64,000 nt of DNA from Liriodendron chinense. Lineage: Eukaryota; Streptophyta; Magnoliopsida; Magnoliales; Magnoliaceae. Made by a program: the position numbers and the translations under genes. Positions 23,034 to 33,685 of the stretch are shown here, one piece after another. Position 1 is the stretch's first letter. Each line of letters begins with the position of its first letter. The DNA is taken from contig PVNU02000853.1 of assembly GCA_003013855.2 (NCBI GenBank), positions 2,108,001-2,172,000 of the forward strand, written 5' to 3'. Below the pieces are notes generated by a model, which did no database searches, had not been told where the DNA came from, and saw only the letters and a list, made by a program, of their open reading frames with translations.

Positions 23034-24471
23034 GTATTTCGATTGATGAGTCTGTTACGTGATTGATTTATTATTATTATTATTTTTTCTATTTCTGTCA
23101 TGGAATGGTGAATTTTGATGATTTGCGAGTTTGTGGCCCTGGGGCATATATGGGTCCCATGATTAATGATCGGAACCGTCAAGCTGGTGGGTCCTGTTGT
23201 GGATGATGGCTCATTTAGAAATATTGGTGATTTGGACAATCCTGACCGTCCAGTTAATGTGCTTTTGGCAGTAGAACGTGAATCTTTCCTCTGCAGACCA
23301 TCGCAGGGCCCACTGGTTTGTAGCATCAGTTAGGATTTTTTTATGGTGGCAGGGCCCATCAGATGAACGGTTTCGACCGAAGAGGGTGGGACCAATGTAT
23401 GGTGGTATACCGGATGAGAACAATTTCAGGTGGTCCATTTTCTCGTCTTCATCGGACTTTTTTTTTTTTTTTTTTTCTTTTTTTTTTTTTTATTTCCTTA
23501 ATTTTCTCTTCTTGATCAAACAGAGAATAATGTGATGTATTGCTAAAAAGTAATAAACAAGATGCAGAGATGCTCTGCTATTGCTAGAAAGAATTTACTG
23601 AGCTTTTACCGTATTAAAATTTCATAGAAGTCTGAAATCTTAAATCCAGGTTGGGAGTTTATTTTGACTTTCAACTTTTAACCGGAGCAAAAATGTCATC
23701 TTGTTCTTGTTGCTTTTGAAAAAAATAATAATTTGAATCTAACATGTTCTTTGTTAGCTTTCCTAGAAATAGATTACTATTGTGAAGTGTGAGAGAATAC
23801 TATTGTGAAGTGTGAGAGAATACGAAAATGGGATTTGTCCAAAATTAAGAGGAAGCGAAAGAGAACCTTATGTTTGACCCAATGTTTTCCACTGGTAGTG
23901 GGGTCGAACTGGCGAAGTTGTTGGTTTGATTTGCCTGTAGAGTCATCACCATGTCAGGTTTGTATTTTGTTAAAACCATCTGAGTCTGGTTTGAGTGTTT
24001 TTTGGACTTCGAACAATCTGATATGAGCTAAAATAGAGAGCTTCATTCAGGCCGAACCTGCAGACTGGACAGTCTGGTCTGGTTTTTAGAACATTGGTTT
24101 GATTGAACAGTAAAGATAGTCATAAGTAACAATGACAGGTTGTCTATACAAATGCTAAAAAGATAAACAACAAGGGATATTATTGTTTGACACTCTTCAA
24201 GCTGATCTAGTTGGTTATAGCTCTTAGAAAGAGGCCTGAGGGTTGATCTCTATCTCTTGCATGGTTTAAAAATCCACCAATATGACTCAGTTTCATCTGA
24301 GTCATGTTGATCTTGGTCTGAAATGATATGATTCACTGGACCGGAATGGGAATATAAACAACCAAAATGGAACAATCAACCAATATAGGGTGAGTTGTAC
24401 TGGTTTTGTTCACCTGGCCGGCTGCGCTACGAAACCCATGATCTCAAACCATCTAATCACATAGATCATAT

Positions 24472-25127
24472 TGTTGCGCAGCACGCCAACAACGCCGGTG
24501 AACTGAGATCCAATCTCCGGTCTCAACCACAAACGATAAATAAGAAGAAATAATAACTAGAAGCAGAATTCAAACAAACCAACAATCCACAAGACAGAGT
24601 TTACGTGGAAAAAACCCAACAAAGGTAAAAAACCATGGGTGCGAAGTTCCACTATGAAGAAAACGAAGTTACAAAGAGTATACTCACCTTCTCCTATGCT
24701 CCCATGCACAGAGACGGCCCTTTTTGCTAACCTCTTCTCTCTTTCTCACCTTCGGCGTATAGAAACCCTAATCTCATATCCTAATCCCGAATTACAACCC
24801 TTTATATAGCATAAGATGGAAATAGGACTCAAAATAGGAAACCCCGCGAAACAGTTTGCGTCCGGTCGGGCGCTCGGTCAGGCTTGGTCAGGCGCCCGGT
24901 TAATGTGAAAATGTCCAGTGAGCTCTGAGAGAAAATGCCCGAATTTTGGGCGCCCGCCCTAGGCACCGGGCGCCCGGTCCACTGACCATCGGGACGCCTG
25001 ACTGCATCTGAAACAGTCCAGAGACTTTTGTCTTTCTGGGTGAATATCGGGCGTACGGTCACTTACCGTCCGAGCGCCCTACCACCCCTGGCTGGCAAAC
25101 CTGGTGTACTGGCTCCACACCTTAACA
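24472..25127 (-). mobile_element. Solo LTR with perfect TSD CATAT, inside the 5'-UTR intron
   Basis: On the minus strand it starts TGTTAAGGTGTGGAGCC and ends GCTGCGCAACA. The flanking 5-mers are CATAT at 24467-24471 and 25128-25132. Its U3 carries a cluster of GGGCGCCCGG-like palindromes (24850-25080). A reversed TATATAAAGGG box lies near 24800, followed by a leader-like region with ATTAGGGTTTC. It is 656 bp with no internal region, and is probably copia-type by its TGTTAAGGTGTGG start (inference). Confidence 0.9.
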
Positions 25128-25385
25128 CATATGACCCTTAACTTCATTTTCCAAAGCCACAATAGGCATTCACAATTCTTCTCTTGTTCTTCTTCTTCAA
25201 AATGTGTATCAATATTCTGTGACCTTTTCCTAGGGGCACAACCAAATCTATGGGAATTCTGCAAATTGCAACATTTCGTAGAGATTCACAGATACCATGA
25301 CGTCCAAAACATAGCATCTTGCAGTGACTGACTAATCGAAATTTTGACTGTGAAGGTTGGAGCACTTGTCATGGGAGTCAGTCAT

Positions 25386-25800
25386 ATTGTTTCGTTGGTT
25401 CTGTTCAGTAGGACCAAAAGTAGATGATTTCAACTGTTATGTGATTGTGAGGAACTGTAAATCTCTCAAGGAAGGAACCTAGAATTATTCTCTTACATGG
25501 TTAGCTCATATTCAGACTAAGAACTTCTTTTTATTGTAGAATGATTCAATCCATTTGGGTTCAATGGGGTTTGGTGATGAGAGAATGGTCCCATTGTTTT
25601 ATTCGTTCTGTTCAGTAGGACCAAAAGTAGATGATTTCAACTGTTATGTGACTGTGAGGAACTGTAAATCTCTCAAGGAAGGAACCTACAATTATTCTCT
25701 TACATGGTTAGCTCATATTCAGCCTAGAACTTCTTCTTTTTATTGTAAAACGATTCAATCCATTTGAGTACAATGGGGTTTGGTGATGAGGGAATGGTCC
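25386..25800. repeat. Tandem duplication, 207-bp period, two copies
   Basis: The sequence from TTCTGTTCAGTAGGACCAAA through GGTTTGGTGATGAG.GAATGGTCCC is present at about 25386-25592 and 25593-25800, differing at only about ten positions. It lies in the 5'-UTR intron, 280 bp before the acceptor. No coding potential is evident. Confidence 0.9.
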
Positions 25801-26105
25801 CCAGCTAAAGTTTCTAAAAGTGCTGCATATCACTATTGATATTCTCCTTTTCTTTTCCATTTTTTCTTAGTTATCGTTGCTATTTCTTTTCCTTTCTTGT
25901 TTATTCACTTCATGCACCTTTCATATAGTTTTTCTTCTTCACGTGCATGCTCTTGGTTCGACTGTATTCACTTTCTTTAATAGTTGCATGCCTTATGCCT
26001 ATGCACTGTTCTGTTTGTTCTTTACTTCAACATTCTTAAGATGTATCTCACTTTGTTCATCCTATTTCAAAATTTTCAGGAGAGTATTGGTTTCCGACAA
26101 CGTAA

Positions 26106-26419
26106 ATGGCTTCCCTTGCAGATATTGGTCTTTCAGCATCTATCAATATTCTAACTGCAGTCCTTTTCCTCGTGGCATTTGCTATTTTACGGCTTCAACC
26201 AATTTTTGATAGAGTATATTTCCCAAAATGGTATCTGAAGGGGATAAGAAGCAGTCCAACACATTCAAGAACTCGTGTCAGAAATATTTTCAATGTAGAC
26301 ACCAGATCATACATAAGGTTTTTGAATTGGATGCCAGAAGCATTGAGAATGCCTCAACTCGAGCTTATTGATCATGCTGGGCTTGATTCTGCTGTCTATG
26401 TTCGGATTTACCTTCTTGG
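26106..26419 (+). CDS. OSCA1/CSC1-type hyperosmolality-gated calcium channel, first coding exon
   Basis: The exon starts MASLADIGLSASINILTAV and continues through RLQPIFDRVYFPKWYLKG, RFLNWMPEALRMPQLELIDHAGL and VYVRIYLLG, a very close match to the N-terminus of plant OSCA1/CSC1 (ERD4/DUF221 relatives). Residues 5-28 form the first membrane segment (M0). The next 70 residues are the first cytosolic part with the conserved WMPEAL and DHAGLDS motifs. These proteins are plasma-membrane, mechanically gated cation channels that open under hyperosmotic stress. The ATG at 26106 is chosen because it starts the family's conserved MA-L-DIG N-terminus, 26 nt after a TTTTCAG acceptor. The exon ends in GG|GTGAGT (26419/26420), leaving two bases of a Gly codon. 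Confidence 0.95.
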
Positions 26420-27539
26420 GTGAGTTTTAAGAATTCAATTTCTCATAAGTTCATCTTGGTTTTGAGCATATATTGCAGCTCCCATTTTCAACTGCTTTCC
26501 ATGACATATTATTCTTTTGAAATGAAATTGACTTTATGGTTGCATAAAGTTGCATGGGTTTACTCCAAACCACCTGATAGTTGCTAAATAGATGTTTTCA
26601 TTATCATAGCCATCATTCAACAACTAATTCATCATCATTAATTATATCATCGCAAGCATGTATATTTTCAGCGTGAATGTGCATGGAGGAGTTGTTAGAG
26701 CTTTGTTATCTTTTCCTCCATTGTTGTTGAGCTGAATGTACTATTTTGTGTATAATGTTGGGATGATGTATGTGGTTATGTTGGGTGACCTTACCTTGGG
26801 AGGAGCAGGTCCAACTCTTGGATGTTTTCATTGATAGCATTTATGTGATGATGTCCCTTCTTAGATCCTTAGTTTCAGTAGTTGTAGCTCGCCTAATTAC
26901 ACCTTTCAAAAAAAAAAAAAAAAAAAAATTCCTCTGCCATGAACCAGATTTGGTGTTCAGGAAGTTGGTTAACCCGTTCGCCAAGTTTGGTAAATGGCGA
27001 GGTAGCTTCCGTGATCTGAGTTCAGGACTTGGGAAGTAGTAGAGCCTGGGTTTCGGATTTGGGGCGTGACAGACCAGACCTGGTGAATTGCATGTACTGC
27101 TTAGATGCTTGAAATCCTCTTTTCTACTATGGAAATGAAATCATTTCCCTCAAGAAAATGTTACATCTGAGCAAAACTATTTCATTTTCACAGTTTTACT
27201 TGAAAAATGATGTTTTCCATTTCCTCATAAAAAAAAAAAGAAAAAAAGAAGAAGAAGGAAATGCAGATTTCCACTTCTTTAAGAGACAACTCTCACCTTT
27301 TTACCATTGAAATTTCCACAAGTCCATGGACATCACATGTGCTAAAACGAATAGGTTTAGTTTGATCCTTTTACAAAGATTTCCTTAGATGTAATGTTTT
27401 CCTTTCCAAATCTACCTTTTGGATTCATCCAATCCAGGCAGGCCCTAACTGATAAATGCTAGTATTGGTGTTTAGCCATGATATCAGAGATGCTTGATTC
27501 TTGTGAGATTGATCATCTAATTTCCTCTCGTGTTTGCAG

Positions 27540-27689
27540 CTTGAAAATATTTGTCCCCCTAACAGTACTTGCCTTTGCTGTCTTGGTCCCTGTTAATTGG
27601 ACTGGTGAAACTTTGGAGCATGTTACTGATTTAACATTTAGTGACATCGACAAGATATCAATATCCAATGTTCCACCTGGATCAAAAAG
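27540..27689 (+). CDS. OSCA1/CSC1-type channel, second coding exon
   Basis: After an acceptor TTTGCAG (27539) the frame resumes with the last base of Gly, then LKIFVPLTVLAFAVLVPVNW (second membrane segment). It continues through TLEHVTDLTFSDIDKISISN to VPPGSK, and ends AAAAG|GTTAG (27689/27690) after two bases of an Arg codon. The 150-nt length keeps the phase. The preceding intron is 1,120 bp. The exon corresponds to roughly residues 105-155 of the channel and matches family exons in both sequence and phase. It is followed by a 13.3-kb intron full of transposons. Confidence 0.93.
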
Positions 27690-30599
27690 GTTAGAATATA
27701 TTTTTCTCCACTTCTTTTTTCACGTTTTGCTCCTTGTTATTTTTAGAAGCTATGATATTCTAAATAACTCTATTGTCCTCTATGGCCTTTGTAAACTAGA
27801 GGTTAGGTTTTAATAATTTTTTGTACTGATTAATGAAACATGATTAGAGTGTCATTTTTTTTTTTTTCATTTTATGACTGTGATGGGGTGCAAAGAGTAA
27901 CTAAACTTAGTCTTATCATCAGGGGTATTTTACTCATTGCTTGACGAACTTGAGCTAGTTATTTTTGTAAATTGGATAGCCAGAATAGATTGAATGTACG
28001 GTCGAGATCGATATAGTTTCAGATTTGTAGGGTCCTCAGAACATGGATAATGTCCCAGTGCACTATTTTGTATATGTTGGGCCATGGTTCAGTAATGATG
28101 ATGGTTGATCTAAGGAACCTACAGTTGATGGATGGTGCCTAAAATTTTTTTCCAGGTCAAATGATTTCAAACTTTGGATCAATGGCCTAAAAATGAACAA
28201 TAGGGTGAGAATAAAGAACGGTACAAGATAAGAGTCATAGATGGGATGGGTAGGATAATCCAATCTGCGAGGGCCCAACTTGTATGAAGTAGATCCATGA
28301 GGACATTAATGTTTTCATTTATCAGGAAGTTATAATTAATCTTAATATATCTTTGTTAATGTATTGTGAAAGAGTTAATCTAAATGAAAAAGATATAAAT
28401 ATACATACATACATACATATATATGAGTAGAAGTTCAGAGAGTGTGGAGCTATGCAAGTTTCCTCTCCCTTCTTGACATGTGAATTTCTCTCTATACTTC
28501 TCTTCATAGGCAAATTAAACCATTGATTTTTTTTTTTTATTATGTTTCCTTTTTCACTGCTTCATTAGGGCATCCTATATCCTCCATACCTGCAACTATA
28601 CTATTTATCTTCTTCGAAGGGTTGTTTGAACTTTGAACTAGATTGAGGCCCCTTTTAGGGCTTGATCTAAATTCCAAGACTGCACAAGGCTTCATCGTGA
28701 GGCCTATGAACTTAGGCTGGCTATTGTGATGCCGCTCTGAGGTAGAAGTATAAAATAAACAAAAATAAATGTTACCAGTGAGCCAGCTGATTGTAATCCT
28801 TACCTAATCAAACGACCAATAGAGTACCGACACCTAACTATTCTTATTCTTATCCCTTCCTAACAACTAAATCATCCGAGATACAAATACTCCAAAATAC
28901 TATTCCCTCTATTTCACGAACCAAAAATGATTCAAATATTCCAACCCCCATGGAAACAACTTTCCTCAGGCCACATGCCACCTCTTTTGCCTTATTGATA
29001 CTTTTGCTATAAATAGCTCTGTTTGGTTGCCTCCTCATTGAACACATACAGCTCGTCAAAATTCCAAGCACCCATTTGACGAATGATTTTGATGTCAAAA
29101 TTAATCGCCTCAAATGTCGCCATAAGCATTTTAAACTTTTGGAAAGCTGCAATATGTATTGGTAGATTGTCTTCCATTTGACTGTGCTCGTGGTGTATTT
29201 TAATCTTCCAGATCTCTACCTTGATCCTCAAATCAATAACATATGTCAGAAAAATTGAAATAGAAGCTCCTACTCTTTCTTGTCTTGACTTCTTTTACGA
29301 ATCACCTTCTTCTACTGTTATGATATTTGGATATGGTGATTTTGACAACCTTTTACCTCATCTACAATAAATTTTGTAGATATCAAAGATAGGGTATAAT
29401 CCTGCATTGATGATTTGATGACGAGAACTTCCTTTTGTAATTTGATTCACATTTGATCATATTTTCAATGCACGGATATAAGCTGCTTTAATTTCTCCTG
29501 CTTACCTGATGGTTCCTGGCACGTCTTTGATCTGTTGCAAGTGCTTCTTGATCTTCATATGTGATTACATGGACTAACCAGATGTGCCTACAGATTGTCA
29601 CAGGAAAGCGCTCTTAAAACATATGATATGAGCCCAAAAAGCAGAAAATAAATTAGTGGATGCTATTGATGAGCCAGTTGAAGGGGGCAAACCCCATACA
29701 TAGAACAATCATTTCCCAGACATGCTCAACCCTTCTCCTACCCTTTGTTGATACCTTACACCTGATCACAAATAATACTCTCAGCATATTTAGAATTTAA
29801 TTTGAACCAACTAGTGTGAATCCTTACATAATAAATCAACCAAAAACTGCTAATTGCACCTGATCACTCATATCCCTTCCTAACCATTAAATTTCCATGA
29901 TACAAAATACCTAATTTTCTTTATGATACCAATATGTTGAAGAAGAGAATATGACAATGGCACAGGTCTATGTGCAAATCTAGGCAGAATCCATGTCCGG
30001 AGTGGAGCCAAAACAGCTCCAACTGGGCCCAAACCAAAACCTAATGGCAGTCATGGATGACTCCAAACCAGCACAAAACAGAAGACTATAACAACAACTT
30101 TGGATAGCAAGAATATGGGATGACATCATGCTAGCACATTGCCAATGTCGGCATGGCACTAGGCCTGCAAGAATATCTTGTGTATGCGAGTCTCTAGAGG
30201 TCTTCAAAATGATTAATTGGTCCATATGTGAACCCCATATGTCAACCCCACATGTTTCAAAATGATTATATTAGCTTATTTTATTTAATTCTAGGTGGAA
30301 TCTTCATGGATTTCGGTTAATCTAATTTAATGAGGGTAGAAGAGTTATGAGGGCTGGATTTTAAAGCCACATGGGTAACTTTTTGAAGAAGCTCTAGACT
30401 TATTTCTGGATCTTTCTCTTTTCAATAAAACGTGAGGTGCATTTGAAGTTATTTTGTGTGGTTGAACTAGCTGTTTATTAGGTTAAAAAATCTTCTCTCC
30501 TTTGCCTTACATGCTTGAATTTATTATGCTTTGAATGATTTATTGCTGCTAGAACTTTGCAAGATTGTTGGAATATATTTTATTTGCTAAAAGTTTAAC

Positions 30600-31480
30600 T
30601 CTAGGTGTTGGAAATCAGCAATATTTAAAGTATTGATATTGCACACATGACATCACACCTTTGAGAATGGGAAATATCGAGGGATATATTGGGAAATATC
30701 ATAGATATTGAGTAAGTTTTTGCAGTCTAAGTGAAACTCGGGAGATGCTAAAAGACACATCATTACACTCTTAGAACTCAAAACATTACAAAAAAATAAA
30801 TAAATAAAAGAAAAGAAAAGAAAAACCTATGCAACATAGTTTTTCATTGTTTAGGTACAACTATGTGTCATTGGACATAAATGATGCATTTATAGTCAAA
30901 ATGAGTTTGTATCATTCAAATGTCACACAACACAAGCAATAAAATACTAACAATACAACAAACAATATACCTTTGTTTCAAATCCACATGGAGTTCGAAC
31001 GAAACTTGAAGCTGTTGTCCCTATCCATGCTAGGGCAGCCATAAATTTCTTTTTTTTTTTACACACGTGCACTCACACCCCCCACACACCCACACACTTG
31101 CACCACAATGGCTTTTTTATACCACAATGGGTACTCGAACCCATGACCTAATGTTGAAACTTTGTGAGTCTACCACTGAGGCATGAGTAAGGACCCAGGA
31201 TAGATATTGTTGCTTTGCATAATTTCAAGCTCTTCCAACTCATGAGGTCCTGGTACCAAGCTGTTTCACTCTTGTGCATATTAAGATACTCATCCTCAAA
31301 ATTGTGCACTAGTAAATCCGTCAGTGATACTGCGCAATCATCATAATTGTTACAATCGCTCATAGTGGCACCACTGTTCCGGTATCGATATCAATGCATT
31401 TATCACCCCCTTGGGATACTTAAACATATCGGTATCGCATGTATTGTTGTTTGAGGGAAACATTGGGAAAATGATGGAAT
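30600..31480. repeat. Degenerate TATCG-rich repeat, possibly another hAT-like MITE copy
   Basis: Words such as GGGAAATATCGAGGGATATATTGGGAAATATC (30668-30700) and CGGTATCGATATCAATGC / CATATCGGTATCGC (31380-31440) recall the ends of the better-preserved copies at 51657-52504 and 42746-43511. The termini cannot be delimited, and the SINE candidate lies within the stretch. Confidence 0.4.
31050..31197 (-). mobile_element. tRNA-derived SINE candidate
   Basis: On the minus strand the sequence has a box-A-like TGCCTCAGTGG (plus-strand 31173-31183). After 31 nt comes a box-B-like GGTTCGAGTAC (31131-31141), the spacing of a tRNA-type polymerase III promoter. The body continues with a TG/GT-rich stretch and ends in a run of A (plus-strand T-run 31049-31060). 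It does not fold as a complete tRNA, so a SINE head is the better explanation. No target duplication was found. Confidence 0.55.
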
Positions 31481-31826
31481 TTTTTCAGCATTAACTGTAG
31501 GGCCTGTTTCGATTCATGGAAAGGAAACATTTTTCTCCTATGAAACTAAGTTTCCATTGTTTGTCAAGGCTTTCTTTGTGGAATTTGTGGGAAACATCAT
31601 TTCCTACTTTCTATCTTTGTTGCACCCCTAAGAAAGACATTTTCCATGATGGAGGAAAATGGGTTTCTCAACAATTAAACCTAAATGTGCCTCCGTCCAT
31701 CTTTAATTGTTTCACATGTGCCACATGTGCCAGATGAGCTATTGCCCATCTTTTGTTACACACCACATGTTCCACTATGCCTCATGTGCCACCATCCATC
31801 TTCTCTTACGCCCCACATGTGCTAAT

Positions 31827-33685
31827 CGTTGTTTGAAGTATCCCCAATATTATTGAAATATCCTCGATATTATCCATATCTTTAGCTTAGCGATACTGAT
31901 AACGCTGGTAGTGATACCGAGAAAACTGAAAGTGATGCAGGATGCCCTAATTATGATGCATGCTCATGAACATATGTAATCTAGCGGAAATAAATAGCAA
32001 TAATAATCCAAAATTCAGCATCTATCATCATAAATTAAGAAAATCATAAAAGATGCATGCAATGGAGCGGGCCATCATCGCAACCACGAAGTGTGAAATT
32101 CAATTATAGCTTAGGTTGGATCCGGCGAGGGATGGAACCACCCGATCTTGCATGGCCATAACCCAATCGAACAATGGGGTTCACTAGTCCAGGAGATCAA
32201 AAGATTTCTCGGATTAAGGGATTGGGAATTTGAGGAATTGGAGTTTTGATTCAATTCTCAAATTTAGGGTTCGAGGATTGGGGAATAATAGAAATAGAGA
32301 GAGAAGGAAGAAGGAGTTTACCTTAGATGAATATTAGAAGGGCATAAGAAGCAAAGAGAAGAAGAGGATTAGGGAAGAAGATGAAGTTCCATGATAGAGG
32401 GAGAGGAAGGAGGCAACCAAAGAGGCTTTCATTCAATAATAATCAACTCAATTCGTGTTTAGGGCTTAACCCACTCAAACAGACACTAAGAAATAAGTAA
32501 AAGAGTAAAATACCCTCATTACTTAAGTAAAAAAAAAAACAAAGCAAAAAATAACTCGTGCGGTGGTCGAGGCGCCCGATGAAGGCCAAAAACGTCCAGA
32601 GAGTAAGGACGCCAAGTTCTGGAATTTTGGGCGCTCGGTGACTTGTGGTCGGGCGCCCGATGACAATGAAAACGGTCCAGCAGGCTTTTCTTCAGTTTGG
32701 GGAAATTTCGGGCGCTCGATGACCAATGGTCGAGCGCCCGATGATTTCCAATTGGGTCTTCCTCCATCCTACACGCGTGTCTTCCCAATGTGGGGTCTTC
32801 TATGTGTCAAACCACGTGTGTAGGGTCTTCAATGCTCCTCAATGGTCGCCTAGCCACAAGGAAAATGCTTGTGGCACGCGCTTTCTTCGTTAATAGACTT
32901 TGAAGGGTCTTGTATCCTCTTCAGAAAGTATCATAAATTCAAGGTATCGGTGATATCGCTAAGTATTGCCAATAGTTTCGATTGTGTAAATTCCAGGTAT
33001 CACTTGTATTGCCAATGTATCAAATATCGCCAATGCATTCCAATTTTTACTTCGTAAATTCCAGGTGTCGCTTGTATCGTTAGTGTATCAACGATATTTC
33101 ACTAATATTGCTAATTTATTAATATCACCAAAATCTGTTTATTAAAAAAAATTCCATTTTAATTTTTTTTATGGGCGCATGCATGTATGCGGTGTTCAAT
33201 TTGATAATATTGCGACATTATCATTATCATGAGATGGGTGATATTGAGACCACAATCTTTCATTTCCTTTCCAGTTGTTGATGATTTCTTGAAGAGTATC
33301 ATGTACTGTTGATATTCTGAAATATCGATTGATGTTTGGATGGAAGGTTAGATGGTTGTTGGATTAAATGGGATGGTTGGATGGATAGATTGGATGGATG
33401 GGATGGTTGAACTAATTTCTTACGACATCATATGCTTTTAGACCTCTCATTAAATGGAAACTTATTATGTATGCGTTCTTTTTACATTTTTTTATTCCTA
33501 AATATGTAAATATGTGTATTTTTAGCATCTTCTGAAGTTTCGTTGAAAAATTCCACCATGTTTCCCCATGTTTCCTTAATGTTTCCCTGCATTTCCAAGT
33601 ATCAATGATATTATCAGCGATGTCGATATTGTTTTTGTATCCTCGGCCAGTGAAACTTGTAACGACACCGATACTTCGAACACTT
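31827..33685. mobile_element. TATCG-rich hAT-like MITE, split by a solo LTR
   Basis: The ends read CGTTGTTTGAAGTATCC on the left and, inverted, AGTGTTCGAAGTATCGG on the right. Both resemble the CAGTGTTCGAAG terminus of the copy at 51657. The body is full of TATCG, GATATT and GGTATC words. A solo LTR (31933-32923) with its own TSD interrupts it, and the sequence resumes exactly where the copy at 42746 predicts. No clean 8-bp TSD remains, although CTAAT is present on both sides. Confidence 0.65.
31933..32923 (-). mobile_element. Solo LTR with perfect TSD GAAAG
   Basis: The flanks are GAAAG at 31928-31932 and 32924-32928, and the repeat runs from TGATGCAGG to CCTCTTCA on the plus strand. By composition it is read on the minus strand: palindrome-rich U3 (GGGCGCCCGATG, GGGCGCTCG between 32570 and 32745), then a leader with CTAAACCC- and CTCTCTCT-type text. 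The 991-bp repeat has no internal region, so it is a solo LTR. Superfamily unknown. Confidence 0.88.

Larger units (their letters stand above)
23034..26079 (+). other. Probable 5'-UTR intron of the OSCA1-type gene (~3.0 kb)
   Basis: The intron would run from GTATTTCG (23034) to TTTTCAG (26079). It contains a poly-T tract (about 23459-23492), a solo LTR (24472-25127) and a 207-bp tandem duplication (25386-25800). Leader introns are common in plant genes. This one is inferred from splice-site words only. Confidence 0.45.

Noticed and set aside
25877..26209. 110-codon Phe/Ser/Cys-rich ORF overlapping the first channel exon
   Set aside because: It is in another frame from the conserved MASLADIG exon and runs through a pyrimidine-rich intron end.
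31131..31183. Functional tRNA gene
   Set aside because: Box-A and box-B words are present but no complete cloverleaf or discriminator end is seen; a SINE head fits better.
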